The notes below the pieces were generated by a model that saw only the letters and a program-made list of their open reading frames with translations, did not search any database and had not been told where the DNA came from. The position numbers were made by a program, and so were the translations under genes. Of a DNA stretch of 34,979 nt, positions 22,905 to 30,003 are shown piece after piece; the stretch's first letter is position 1, and every line of letters begins with the position of its first letter. Origin of the DNA: Actinotignum timonense (GTDB lineage Bacteria; Actinomycetota; Actinomycetes; Actinomycetales; Actinomycetaceae). The stretch spans positions 1-34,979 of the forward strand of contig NZ_JASOKT010000017.1 of NCBI RefSeq assembly GCF_030216305.1. Direction: 5' to 3'.

Positions 22905-23711
22905 ATGACGGAGTTCTCACCGGCACGAATTCGGGTGCAGCACCTGAACGAGATGGTCGCTAACGGAGAGGTGCTCACGGCACTCACCTGCTATGACGCT
23001 CTAACAGCGCGGATCTTGGACGCGGCCGGAATCGATATTTTGGTGGTGGGTGATTCCATTGGCAATACCGCCCTGGGATTCTCCTCCACCATCCAGGTCA
23101 CCCTGGAAGATATTGAACGAGCCACCAGCGCCGTCATGCGCGGCACCACCCGGGCTTTTATTATTGCCGATATGCCCATGGGCACCTACGAGGAAAGCCC
23201 CGCGCAGGCTATCCGCACCGCCATCCGCCTGGTGCGGGCCGGGGCGGACGCGGTGAAACTGGAAGGCGGGGAAGCTTTCGCCCCCACCGTCGAAGCCCTC
23301 ACCAAAGCCGGGATTAACGTGGTGGCCCACGTCGGTTACCGCCCCCACGCCGATGCCGCCCTGGGTGGCCCGCGGGTCCAGGGCCGGGATGAAGAAGAAA
23401 GCGAGGCCATTATTGATGACGCGGTCTCGCTGGAGAAGGCCGGAGCTATTGCCGTCGTCGTCGAAATGGTACCCGGGAAACTCGGAGCAAAAATTACCGA
23501 GATTCTTTCGGTTCCCACCCTCGGAATCGGGGCCGGGTATCGCACCTCCGGGCAGCTGCTGGTCTGGCCGGATATGGCCGGGATGACCGAATGGCAACCC
23601 TCCTACGCCAAGCGTTTCGGCGAGGTAGGTGCGGCGCTGAGCAACGCGGTCACCACTTTCCGCACGGCCGTCAAGGGCCGGGAATTCCCGGATAAGGAGC
23701 ACAGTTTCTAA
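22905..23711 (+). CDS. panB: 3-methyl-2-oxobutanoate hydroxymethyltransferase
   Basis: Transfers a hydroxymethyl group from methylene-tetrahydrofolate to 2-oxoisovalerate, the first committed step of pantothenate (CoA) synthesis; cytoplasmic. 268 residues, the normal length. Family residues: LTCYDALTARILDAAG, VVGDSIGN with metal ligand Asp50, IADMPMGTYE with Asp89, AVKLEGG with Glu120, VVAHVGYRPH and VVEMVP with the catalytic Glu. GGGAGG at 6-7 nt supports the ATG. No panC or panD lies beside it. The next gene, map, starts 18 bp downstream but has its own -10. In M. tuberculosis panB is likewise downstream of the glnE-glnA2 region. Confidence 0.95.
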   Translation: MTEFSPARIRVQHLNEMVANGEVLTALTCYDALTARILDAAGIDILVVGDSIGNTALGFSSTIQVTLEDIERATSAVMRGTTRAFIIADMPMGTYEESPAQAIRTAIRLVRAGADAVKLEGGEAFAPTVEALTKAGINVVAHVGYRPHADAALGGPRVQGRDEEESEAIIDDAVSLEKAGAIAVVVEMVPGKLGAKITEILSVPTLGIGAGYRTSGQLLVWPDMAGMTEWQPSYAKRFGEVGAALSNAVTTFRTAVKGREFPDKEHSF

Positions 23712-23716
23712 GCCAC

Positions 23717-23722
23717 TACAAT
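23717..23722 (+). promoter_or_regulatory. -10 element of leaderless map promoter
   Basis: TACAAT lies wholly within the 18-bp gap after panB; 7 nt (GGTGGCT) separate it from the ATG at 23730. No Shine-Dalgarno is present. map is therefore probably transcribed from this site as a leaderless message, as well as by read-through from panB. Confidence 0.6.
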
Positions 23723-23729
23723 GGTGGCT

Positions 23730-24632
23730 ATGAGTCTTGCAGCACGTGCGCCGCTCGGTACGGCGCGTCCCGGAAAGATTTCGCCGCGCCGTAAAGTTCC
23801 GGCTTCCATTGAACGCCCCGAATATATGTTCCATGACGGGCCGGAAGTGATCACCGCCTCGGATGTGAAAACCGAGGAGACGATTGAGCGGATTCGCGTG
23901 GCGGGAACCATTGCCGCGGATGCCATGTACGAGGCCGCAAAAGCGATCCGCCCGGGCGTGAGCACCGATGAGCTGGACCGCATCGCGCACGAGTACATGA
24001 TCGATAACCGCGCCTACCCCTCCTGCCTGGGCTATATGGGTTTCCCCAAGTCGATCTGCACCTCCGTAAACGAGGTTATCTGCCACGGCATCCCCGATGA
24101 CCAGGTACTACGCGAGGGCGACATTATTAATCTGGATGTCACGGCCTATAAGGACGGCGTGCACGGGGATACCAATGCCACCTTCGGCGTGGGCGAGATC
24201 GACGAAGAATCCCGCCTCCTCATCGAACGTACCGCCACCGCCACCCTGCGCGGAATTAAAGCGGCACGCCCCGGGCGCCAGGTCAATGTGATCGGGCGGG
24301 TCATCGAGTCTTACACCAAGCGTTTCGATTACGGGGACGTCCGGGATTTCACCGGGCACGGCGTAGGCGAAGCTTTCCATTCCGGTCTTATTATTCCTCA
24401 TTACGACGCCGCACCTTTGCACGGGGAAACTATCGAAGAGAATATGGTCTTTACAGTCGAGCCCATGGTGACCCTGGGAACTATCGACTATGAGATCTGG
24501 GATGATGACTGGACCGTTGTGACCAAGGATCGCGGGCGCACCGCCCAATTTGAACACACCATCGTGGTGCGGGAAAGCGGACCGGAAATCCTCACGCTGC
24601 CCTCCGATCCGAATCTTGGGCTACGGCTCTAG
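23730..24632 (+). CDS. map: Methionine aminopeptidase, type I, with N-terminal extension
   Basis: Removes the initiator methionine from new proteins; cytoplasmic metalloenzyme. 300 residues. The catalytic pita-bread domain has all five metal ligands in order: two Asp in [16 protein letters not shown], His in GHGVGEAFH, Glu in TVEPM and Glu in AQFEHT. The substrate-pocket segment [13 protein letters not shown] is present. About 40 extra N-terminal residues ([20 protein letters not shown] and on) are Pro/Arg-rich, like the PxxP extension of the mycobacterial type 1c enzyme thought to touch the ribosome. An in-frame ATG lies 9 bases upstream (23721), but the start at 23730 is preferred because TACAAT ends exactly 7 nt before it. 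Confidence 0.95.
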   Translation: MSLAARAPLGTARPGKISPRRKVPASIERPEYMFHDGPEVITASDVKTEETIERIRVAGTIAADAMYEAAKAIRPGVSTDELDRIAHEYMIDNRAYPSCLGYMGFPKSICTSVNEVICHGIPDDQVLREGDIINLDVTAYKDGVHGDTNATFGVGEIDEESRLLIERTATATLRGIKAARPGRQVNVIGRVIESYTKRFDYGDVRDFTGHGVGEAFHSGLIIPHYDAAPLHGETIEENMVFTVEPMVTLGTIDYEIWDDDWTVVTKDRGRTAQFEHTIVVRESGPEILTLPSDPNLGLRL

Positions 24633-24659
24633 GCAGGTAGACACGGCGCTGATATGCGC

Positions 24660-24689
24660 GTGGGGGCGGATCCGAAAATCCGCCCCCAC
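24660..24689. terminator. Hairpin shared by convergent map and rnpB
   Basis: A perfect 12-bp stem, GTGGGGGCGGAT (24660-24671) with ATCCGCCCCCAC (24678-24689), encloses a 6-nt loop. It lies between the map stop codon and the 3' end of RNase P RNA and probably ends both transcripts. No T-run is seen on either side. Confidence 0.7.
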
Positions 24690-25036
24690 TGTCATCTTGG
24701 CCTATACGCCGGGTTCTGTACCGCTTGCGCGGCGGCGACCATCCATCTACGTGCGCCATTGCTGACGCACTCTAGCAATCCACCCGTGCCCTAGACGAGG
24801 AGCCTGGCGGGGCACTGTCTGATCTTGCTCCCGGTGGGGCTTGCCGTGCCATGCCGGTCACCCGGCACGCGGTGGTCTCTTACACCACCCTTTCACCCTT
24901 ACCTTGCGGCGGTTTACTTTCTGTTGCGCTTTCCCGCGGGTCACCCCGGGTGGGCGTTACCCACCACCGTCCTCTACGGAGCCCGGACGTTCCTCGAGGC
25001 GCATACGCGCCGCGCGGCCGCCCGGCCAACATGACC
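24690..25036 (-). ncRNA. rnpB: RNase P RNA (type A)
   Basis: Catalytic RNA of ribonuclease P, which trims the 5' leader of tRNA precursors. On the minus strand the conserved core is plain: GAGGAACGTCCGGGCTCC near the 5' side (P4), AAGGGTGAAAGGGTGGTGTAAGAGACC in the middle (shown here as key parts AGGGTGAAAGGGTG and TAAGAGACC), and ACAGAACCCGGCGTATAGG at the 3' side. Helix P1 sets the ends: GTCATGTTGGCC (25035-25024) pairs with GGCCAAGATGAC (24702-24691) with one mismatch. A -10 (TAGCAT) lies 7 nt before the predicted 5' end. Ends are accurate to a few bases only. Confidence 0.93.
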
Positions 25037-25041
25037 CGTTT

Positions 25042-25047
25042 ATGCTA
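25042..25047 (-). promoter_or_regulatory. rnpB promoter -10
   Basis: TAGCAT on the minus strand, followed by AAACGGG and then the start of helix P1 near 25035. The 7-nt spacing equals that seen at the leaderless genes of this window, which supports the call and the RNA 5' end. Confidence 0.55.
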
Positions 25048-25665
25048 CCAGCCTGGAGGGGACGTGGTAGCGGGCCTACAGGTGCGCGGTGGGCAACCCT
25101 ACTGTGCGCGGTGGTCACCCCGAGGTTGTGACCGGGGTTCTGATCGGGGTTCTGGCAGCATCTAAGAATGCCGTTTCTGAATGTATCTCCCCCATCGATT
25201 ACCACGAGTAATTATGCAATATTGTTCCCTTGCTCACATGCAAAAGTCCGAATGCGCGGGAAAGTAAGGCAAGCCGTTCTCACCCCCGCAGCAGCGATTG
25301 TCAAGTCTTTGAGGATCCCTTGCCCGTAAATATTAAACCTGCTTAGAATCCAGACAACAGGCAAAACAGCGACGTTTCGCGCGTTTTCTCTGTTAGTAGG
25401 TAATGGCTGCGGGGGCCGACTTTGCGTGAGGGTCGGCTCCCGCACCTCTCTCCGCAACGTTGCGTGAATGCTCCACACGCTGCGCAACACCGCGAATACC
25501 TGCCACGCGCCACCGCTACCCACCACCGTAGACGCTCACCACATTTAACCAAAGGTCATGTACGAATATACAGTCTGGCTCGTAGACTTTAGCTGTTTTA
25601 TAAACGCTCAAAAGTTGCAGATTAGCCGCTCCGGGTAGTACTGCACGTCTTCGCGAAGGATCCCC
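25048..25665. other. Long non-coding region upstream of the surface protein gene
   Basis: About 620 bp with no credible gene and, from about 25150, clearly lower GC than the neighbours. Contents: direct repeat GTGCGCGGTGG (25082 and 25104); a 12-bp tandem pair GAYCGGGGTTCT (25130-25153); a hairpin with a 12-bp stem GCGGGGGCCGAC / GTCGGCTCCCGC (25409-25443, one wobble); the palindrome CGCAACGTTGCG (25453-25464). Promoter candidates for the 25666 gene are TATAAA (25599-25604) and the pair TTGCAG (25615) with TAGTAC/TACTGC (25636-25644). GAAGGA sits 5 nt before its ATG. Small open frames on the minus strand here lack any recognisable domain. Confidence 0.6.
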
Positions 25666-28104
25666 ATGACACAGCGCATCTCCCGACTCGCCAGTACTCT
25701 TACCGTGACCACCCTCGCCCTCAGCATGGCGAGCACCGTTGCCGCCCATGCCCAGCCGGCCGCCGACTCCCCCACCCCGGGAGCCTCCTTTACCTCCTGC
25801 ACGGATTCCCCCAAAGCGAAGGCCGCGGTGGATGAAGCAAAGGCCGAACGCGAGGCACTGGTCAAGAAAACGGAAACGGCGCAGCAGGAGCTCGCCGCCG
25901 CTCAGGAAGCGGCAACGGCGGCGCAGGCCGCCAAGGATGCAGCAGCCGCGAAACTGAGCGAGGCGGATAAGGCCGCTCAGGCCGCCGCGGAGGCACGCGA
26001 CAGTGCCAAGACCGCACTCGATGCTTTCCAGGCGGAAGGTCAGGCCGCGAAAGATGCGCTTCCCGCGGCCCGCACCGCCCTCGAGGAGGCGGAGGGCCGG
26101 GTAGGCGCGGCGTCGTCGCAAAAAGACAAGGACAGCGCGGCGGTAACGGAAGCGCAGCGCGTTCTTGAGGAAAAGAACGCGGATCTCGCCGCAAAGACGC
26201 AGGCCGAGAAGGATGCACGCGCGAAGCTGGAGGCGGCGCAGGCCGCCGAGGCCGCAGGCAATGCCGAACGCGAGAAGCTCGCCGCGCAGTTGCGTGAGGT
26301 GACCGAGAAGAAGGCGCAGGCGGATGCGGATGTGACCGCGGCGCAGGCGAAGGAACGCGCGGCGCAGGATACCCGTTCCGAGGTGGTTGCGCGGGAGGAG
26401 GAAAAGGTCGCCGCCGCGCAGCGCGGGTACGACGACGCTGTTGCCGCCCTTCCCGCCGCTCAGGCCGCGAAGGAGGAAGCCCAGCAGGCGGCAGCCGCAG
26501 CCGCTAACGACGTGACCGCCAAGCGTGGCGAGGACGAAGCTGCCCAGGCGAAGGCCAAGGATTCGGAAGCGAAGCTGGCGCAGGCCACGCAGAAGCTCGG
26601 TGATCTTGAGAACGCCGTGACCGACCTGAAGAACCGCCAGGCCGAGGTGGAGGCCGCGCTGCCCGCGCTCGAACAGGCGAAGAATGACGCTGAGGCCGCC
26701 TACAACGAAGCCCAGGCGGCCGAGGATGAAGCCAGGGATTGGTACGAGGCGGCTGCCGGAGATAAGAAGAATTTCACCGACGCGGACGTAGAGCAGTACC
26801 GGCAGGAATGGGAGGCGAAGAAGGCCGAAACCGCACCGAAGAAGGCGGCTTTCACGCAGGCTAATGATGCCTATACCGCTAAGGTTGCGGAAAAGGATCA
26901 GCTGGCCACCCAGGTTCCGGCGAAGGAAGCCGAGCGCGATGCCGCGCAGACCGAGAAGACCGGGCTGGAGACAGCTCACGCTGCGAATCAGCAGGCCGCG
27001 CAGGACAGCGCCGCGAAGCTGACCGCCGCGGTGGAAACCGAGAAGGCCAAGCGCGCTGCTCTTGCGGAGAAGGACGCGGCGCTCACCGCGGCCCAGCAGC
27101 AGGTAGAAACGACGAAGGCGGCTCTCGCTGCAGCGGAAGCGGCCGCCGCGGAAGCGACCCGCCCGGTGGATGAGGCCCTGGCCGCGGCCCAGCGGGAAAC
27201 CGCCGCCGCGCAGGAGAAAGCCACGCAGCTAGCCACCGAGCACGCCGCACTTTCCGAGCAGATCATGACCGTGCACGTACCCAAGTGGAATGATCTGCGC
27301 CTCAAGCGTGAAGATGCACAGCAGGAGCAGACCCAAGCGGCCGGTGCGCTCGCGGAGGCAGAGGCCGCGAAGGGCGCTGCGGATCAGGAGCTTGAGAAGG
27401 CGAAAACTGCGGCGCAGAAGAGCGCTGCGGCGGTTACGTCCGCTGAAGCTGAGCGTGACGCGACGCGCCAGAAGGTAGCGGAGCTGGAAGCGGCCGGCGC
27501 GAAGCTGGACGGTTTGCAGGCCGAATACGACACGTTGGCCGCGGCTGCTACCCAGCCGGAGGCGGATGCTGCTGCGGCCCGTGAGCAGGATGCGGCCGCT
27601 GGCACGGCACTTGCGGACGCGACGGCGAAGGCCGCGGAGGCCGATGCGGCGGTAAAGCGTTCCACGGATGATCTTGCCGCGCTTGATACGCGTATCGCGG
27701 CGCTGCGGACTTTCCTGGACAAGTGCGCTGCTGAGGAAGCGGAGCGGCCGGGCGCGGGCGAACAGCCGGGTACCCCGGGCGCTCCTGAAACTCCGGCACA
27801 ACCGGAACAACCGGCTAATCCAGAGCAGCCCGGAACCGGAACCGCGGCTCCGAGCACGCCGGCACCGAGCACGCCGGCACCGGGAGCTTCTGCGCAGAAT
27901 CCTTCAGCGCAGGGCGGCAAGCATGCCGATCCTTCTGCACCGCTCGCCCGCGGTCAGCAGTCGGTTGCCAAGCACGCGGCACCCGCGGCGCAGCTGCCGA
28001 GCACCGGCGCGGAGAGCAGCGGCATCGCGGGTTCAGCTCTGCTGCTGATGCTTGCCGGAACGGGCGCGGTGGCGTACGCCTCCCGTAAGCGCACCACGCG
28101 CTAA
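25666..28104 (+). CDS. LPXTG-anchored, alanine-rich coiled-coil surface protein
   Basis: Predicted cell-wall protein of 812 residues, probably attached by sortase. Signal peptide: MTQRISRLAST, hydrophobic core, likely cut after AHA at about residue 29. Residues 46-686 are almost wholly Ala/Glu/Lys/Gln heptad sequence, a very long coiled coil. Two segments interrupt it: DWYEAAAGDKKNFTDADVEQ (about 363-382) and EQIMTVHVPKWNDLRL (about 530-545). Only two cysteines exist, Cys45 (FTSCTD) and Cys687 (FLDKCAAEE), one at each end of the coil. A Pro-rich wall-spanning stretch (about 692-776) with repeated PSTPA precedes LPSTG (777-781), a hydrophobic helix and a basic tail. Adhesin or stalk function is a guess. 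No sortase gene lies in the window. GAAGGA precedes the ATG. Confidence 0.9.
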   Translation: MTQRISRLASTLTVTTLALSMASTVAAHAQPAADSPTPGASFTSCTDSPKAKAAVDEAKAEREALVKKTETAQQELAAAQEAATAAQAAKDAAAAKLSEADKAAQAAAEARDSAKTALDAFQAEGQAAKDALPAARTALEEAEGRVGAASSQKDKDSAAVTEAQRVLEEKNADLAAKTQAEKDARAKLEAAQAAEAAGNAEREKLAAQLREVTEKKAQADADVTAAQAKERAAQDTRSEVVAREEEKVAAAQRGYDDAVAALPAAQAAKEEAQQAAAAAANDVTAKRGEDEAAQAKAKDSEAKLAQATQKLGDLENAVTDLKNRQAEVEAALPALEQAKNDAEAAYNEAQAAEDEARDWYEAAAGDKKNFTDADVEQYRQEWEAKKAETAPKKAAFTQANDAYTAKVAEKDQLATQVPAKEAERDAAQTEKTGLETAHAANQQAAQDSAAKLTAAVETEKAKRAALAEKDAALTAAQQQVETTKAALAAAEAAAAEATRPVDEALAAAQRETAAAQEKATQLATEHAALSEQIMTVHVPKWNDLRLKREDAQQEQTQAAGALAEAEAAKGAADQELEKAKTAAQKSAAAVTSAEAERDATRQKVAELEAAGAKLDGLQAEYDTLAAAATQPEADAAAAREQDAAAGTALADATAKAAEADAAVKRSTDDLAALDTRIAALRTFLDKCAAEEAERPGAGEQPGTPGAPETPAQPEQPANPEQPGTGTAAPSTPAPSTPAPGASAQNPSAQGGKHADPSAPLARGQQSVAKHAAPAAQLPSTGAESSGIAGSALLLMLAGTGAVAYASRKRTTR

Positions 28105-28113
28105 AGCCGCACA

Positions 28114-28177
28114 ACATAGAGTGCGCATAAGAACACCATTTTCAGCTGATTTCGTGTTTCTTATGCGCACTCTGTGT
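28114..28177. repeat. Long inverted repeat (23/24-bp arms) after the surface protein gene
   Basis: The left arm (28114-28136), with core AGAGTGCGCATAAGAA, pairs with the right arm (28154-28177), with core TTCTTATGCGCACTCT. The arms show one mismatch and one bulge around a 17-nt loop. A third partial copy, AATGCGCACTC, lies at 28190-28200. It sits 10 bp after the stop codon and is followed by a normal terminator, so it may be an extra terminator, an mRNA 3' stabiliser, or the remnant of a small mobile element. Confidence 0.8.
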
Positions 28178-28207
28178 CTCTCATAGTTTCGAATGCGCAC
28201 TCCGCAC

Positions 28208-28249
28208 GTCCCCGCCTGGCAATTGCTCTGGCGGGGACGGGTTGTTTTT
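28208..28249 (+). terminator. Rho-independent terminator of the surface protein gene
   Basis: GTCCCCGCC (28208-28216) pairs with GGCGGGGAC (28230-28238) around a 13-nt loop, followed by GGGTTGTTTTT. The strong GC stem plus T-run is on the plus strand only. Confidence 0.88.
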
Positions 28250-28307
28250 CCGAGCTGTACTACATCTGTCGTATATGCGAAGTACAGGCGTGAAAAAGAG
28301 AGCCGGC

Positions 28308-29048
28308 CTAGGCTTCGTCGTAATCAACCGGCACGATAATGCAGTCGTAGTCCTCAGAAAGATAAATCTCATCTTCCGGGGTGGCCTTGATTTGCGCCAC
28401 TTCCACCGGGGAAAGTGTGATTCCCGCCCCGGTAGCACCGTTAGGCGTCATGGTCATAACCGCGTAGCCGCCGGTAGCAACCGAGTGTTCGTACACTTTT
28501 TTGAGCGATTCTGCCAGCGGTGCATAGAGTTCCTCGCGCTGAGCGCGGATTTTTTCTTGGGAAGCGGTGATGTCCGCGACCACGTCCTCCAGTTCGGAAC
28601 GCTGGGCCAGTACTTTTTCTTGGAGTGAATCGATAGCTGCACCCAATTCCCGCACTCGCTCTTCGCCACCTTCAACAGCTTCGAGCGCAGCGAACTCCTT
28701 TTCCGACGTTTCTTCCAGGGTGGTGCGCAGCGCCGCCATTTCGTCTTCCAGCACGAGCAGATCGCGGGAGGTCAGCCCGGTGCCGGCATTATATTTTTCT
28801 TCTTTGTCCGCTACCTGGCGAGCCAAATCCGCGCTGGTCTTCTCCACACTCGCTAACTCCGCCCGCGCCTGCTCCAACTGCGTCTCCGCCGCGGTTTTTT
28901 CCCGCCCGCGCGCGGCAATCGCGTTGAGGAGTTTACCCAAAGAGGCTCGCAGCGGATGCTGGGTATTTTCCCGCTCGAGGCGATTGAGCTGCGCGTCCAA
29001 GTCTGCAACCTGAAGCAGGATAAGTTGATCGGCACGGGGTGCTTTCAT
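28308..29048 (-). CDS. Rv2229c/CT398-like coiled-coil protein with a degenerate zinc ribbon
   Basis: A 246-residue cytoplasmic protein. Residues 1-185 or so form a long antiparallel-type coiled coil (LQVADLDAQLNRLERE, then Glu/Ala/Arg heptads, LAEKEEKYN-like turn region and LLVLEDEMAALRTTLEE), the layout of the C4-type zinc-ribbon family that includes M. tuberculosis Rv2229c. The C-terminal ribbon is recognisable by GITLSPVEVAQIKATPEDEI, but the four cysteines expected around it are gone: the first pair is replaced by small residues, and the second region reads YLSEDYDCIIV with a single, displaced Cys. It therefore should not bind zinc in the usual way. The start follows AAGGAG at about 9 nt and fits homologues. 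Its place next to nif3 is conserved in mycobacteria. Role unknown. Confidence 0.85.
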   Translation of the reverse strand: MKAPRADQLILLQVADLDAQLNRLERENTQHPLRASLGKLLNAIAARGREKTAAETQLEQARAELASVEKTSADLARQVADKEEKYNAGTGLTSRDLLVLEDEMAALRTTLEETSEKEFAALEAVEGGEERVRELGAAIDSLQEKVLAQRSELEDVVADITASQEKIRAQREELYAPLAESLKKVYEHSVATGGYAVMTMTPNGATGAGITLSPVEVAQIKATPEDEIYLSEDYDCIIVPVDYDEA

Positions 29049-29099
29049 CGGGTGGATCTCCTTCGACTCGCACGAAAGGCGCACGGCGCGCCTTCCCCT

Positions 29100-29105
29100 A
29101 TTCTA
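29100..29105 (-). promoter_or_regulatory. -10 element for the Rv2229c-like gene
   Basis: TAGAAT on the minus strand, about 52 nt before the ATG at 29048, in the 155-bp gap after nif3. It would give a leader of about 44 nt containing AAGGAG. Confidence 0.45.
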
Positions 29106-29203
29106 TGTGGGAGAACCGGCCCCGCGCAGCGAGCTCACCCGCGCAGCACCGATGGCCCGGCAAGCATGACGTAGCCCGGCCGGCACCACTGCGCCGTCGT
29201 ACT

Positions 29204-29989
29204 TTAACCGCGCAGCGCAATATTCCAAGCATCCGTGGGAATCTCGGAAATATACGTATCCAGCTGCGGGAAGCGTGCGAGCAAACGCTGCTCCATCTCG
29301 CTCAGTACCGGCCATTCGCTAGCCCAGTGGGTGGCGCAGATGAGGGCGCAGCCGCCGTCCCAAATATGGTCGGTGGCCGGGTGGTGGCGCAGATCCGCGG
29401 TGAGATAAGCATCCGCGCCCGCGGCTTTCGCGGCTGCCAATAGCGAATCCCCCGACCCGGAGCAGATGGCTAGCCGCCGCACCACTCGCTGCGGATCGCC
29501 AGCTCCGAGCACGCCGGCCGGGGTATGCGGCAGCACCTGCGCGACCCGCTCGACCAGCTGCCCGAAAGGCACGGCTGCGATGCTGCCCACCCCGCCTATT
29601 CCGGATTCGGGATCCAGCGGCGCTTCAATCTCCACGTCCAGCAGCCGCGCGAGCGCGGCGGTGGAGGCCACCACGTCCGCATTGGTGTGCGCACTAAAAA
29701 GCGCAACCCGCCCGCGCACCAGCTGCGTGATCCACCTTCCCTTGGCGAACGTTCCCGCCACGGTCGAGGTTCCCCGCAAAAAGAGCGGGTGGTGGGTGAT
29801 GAGGAGGTCGGCCCCGCGTTCGCAGGCTTCTTGCACGGTTGCTTCACACGGGTCGACGGCGAAACCGACGCTGCGCACCTCGTCGCTGGGCAGGCCGGCC
29901 ACCAGGCCGACCCGGTCCCAGCTTTCCGCGCATGCGGGTGGGAAGAATTCGTCCATGGCCGCGGTGATATCCGCCACTGTATACGTCAT
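29204..29989 (-). CDS. Nif3-like dinuclear metal centre protein
   Basis: A 261-residue member of the Nif3/YqfO/YbgI family (GTP cyclohydrolase I type 2 / NIF3 in annotation). These are cytoplasmic toroidal hexamers with a two-metal site; the true substrate is not established. Metal ligands are visible: His-His in LLITHHPLF, His and Asp in FSAHTNADVVAS, Asp in an AYLTADLRHH context, and a C-terminal ICATHWASEWP carrying the last His and Glu. WDRVGLVAG and AICSGSGDSLL are family motifs. The large insertion domain of some homologues is absent. The gene starts 14 bp after the S15-type hydrolase and is probably cotranscribed, though TAGGGT ends 6 nt before its ATG and could give a leaderless message as well. 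Confidence 0.92.
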   Translation of the reverse strand: MTYTVADITAAMDEFFPPACAESWDRVGLVAGLPSDEVRSVGFAVDPCEATVQEACERGADLLITHHPLFLRGTSTVAGTFAKGRWITQLVRGRVALFSAHTNADVVASTAALARLLDVEIEAPLDPESGIGGVGSIAAVPFGQLVERVAQVLPHTPAGVLGAGDPQRVVRRLAICSGSGDSLLAAAKAAGADAYLTADLRHHPATDHIWDGGCALICATHWASEWPVLSEMEQRLLARFPQLDTYISEIPTDAWNIALRG

Positions 29990-29995
29990 GGACTC

Positions 29996-30001
29996 ACCCT
30001 A
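29996..30001 (-). promoter_or_regulatory. Possible internal -10 element for the Nif3-like gene
   Basis: TAGGGT on the minus strand, 6 nt before the ATG at 29989. It lies mostly within the 14-bp gap after the S15-type hydrolase. AGGGTGAG here could equally be a ribosome-binding site, so the call is tentative. Confidence 0.3.
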
Positions 30002-30003
30002 CC

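Noticed and set aside
24690..25036. Protein-coding reading of 24825-25165 on the plus strand
   Set aside because: The segment is RNase P RNA on the minus strand, with conserved P4 and terminal helices. The small open frames over it are accidental.
25212..25526. 104-codon open frame on the minus strand upstream of the surface protein
   Set aside because: No ribosome-binding site, no recognisable domain and irregular composition. It also covers a hairpin and a palindrome that look like non-coding structure.
25516..26979. 487-codon Leu/Gly/Arg-rich open frame on the minus strand
   Set aside because: It is the antisense reading of Ala/Glu/Lys heptad codons of the surface protein. The Leu/Arg/Gly bias is exactly what that predicts.
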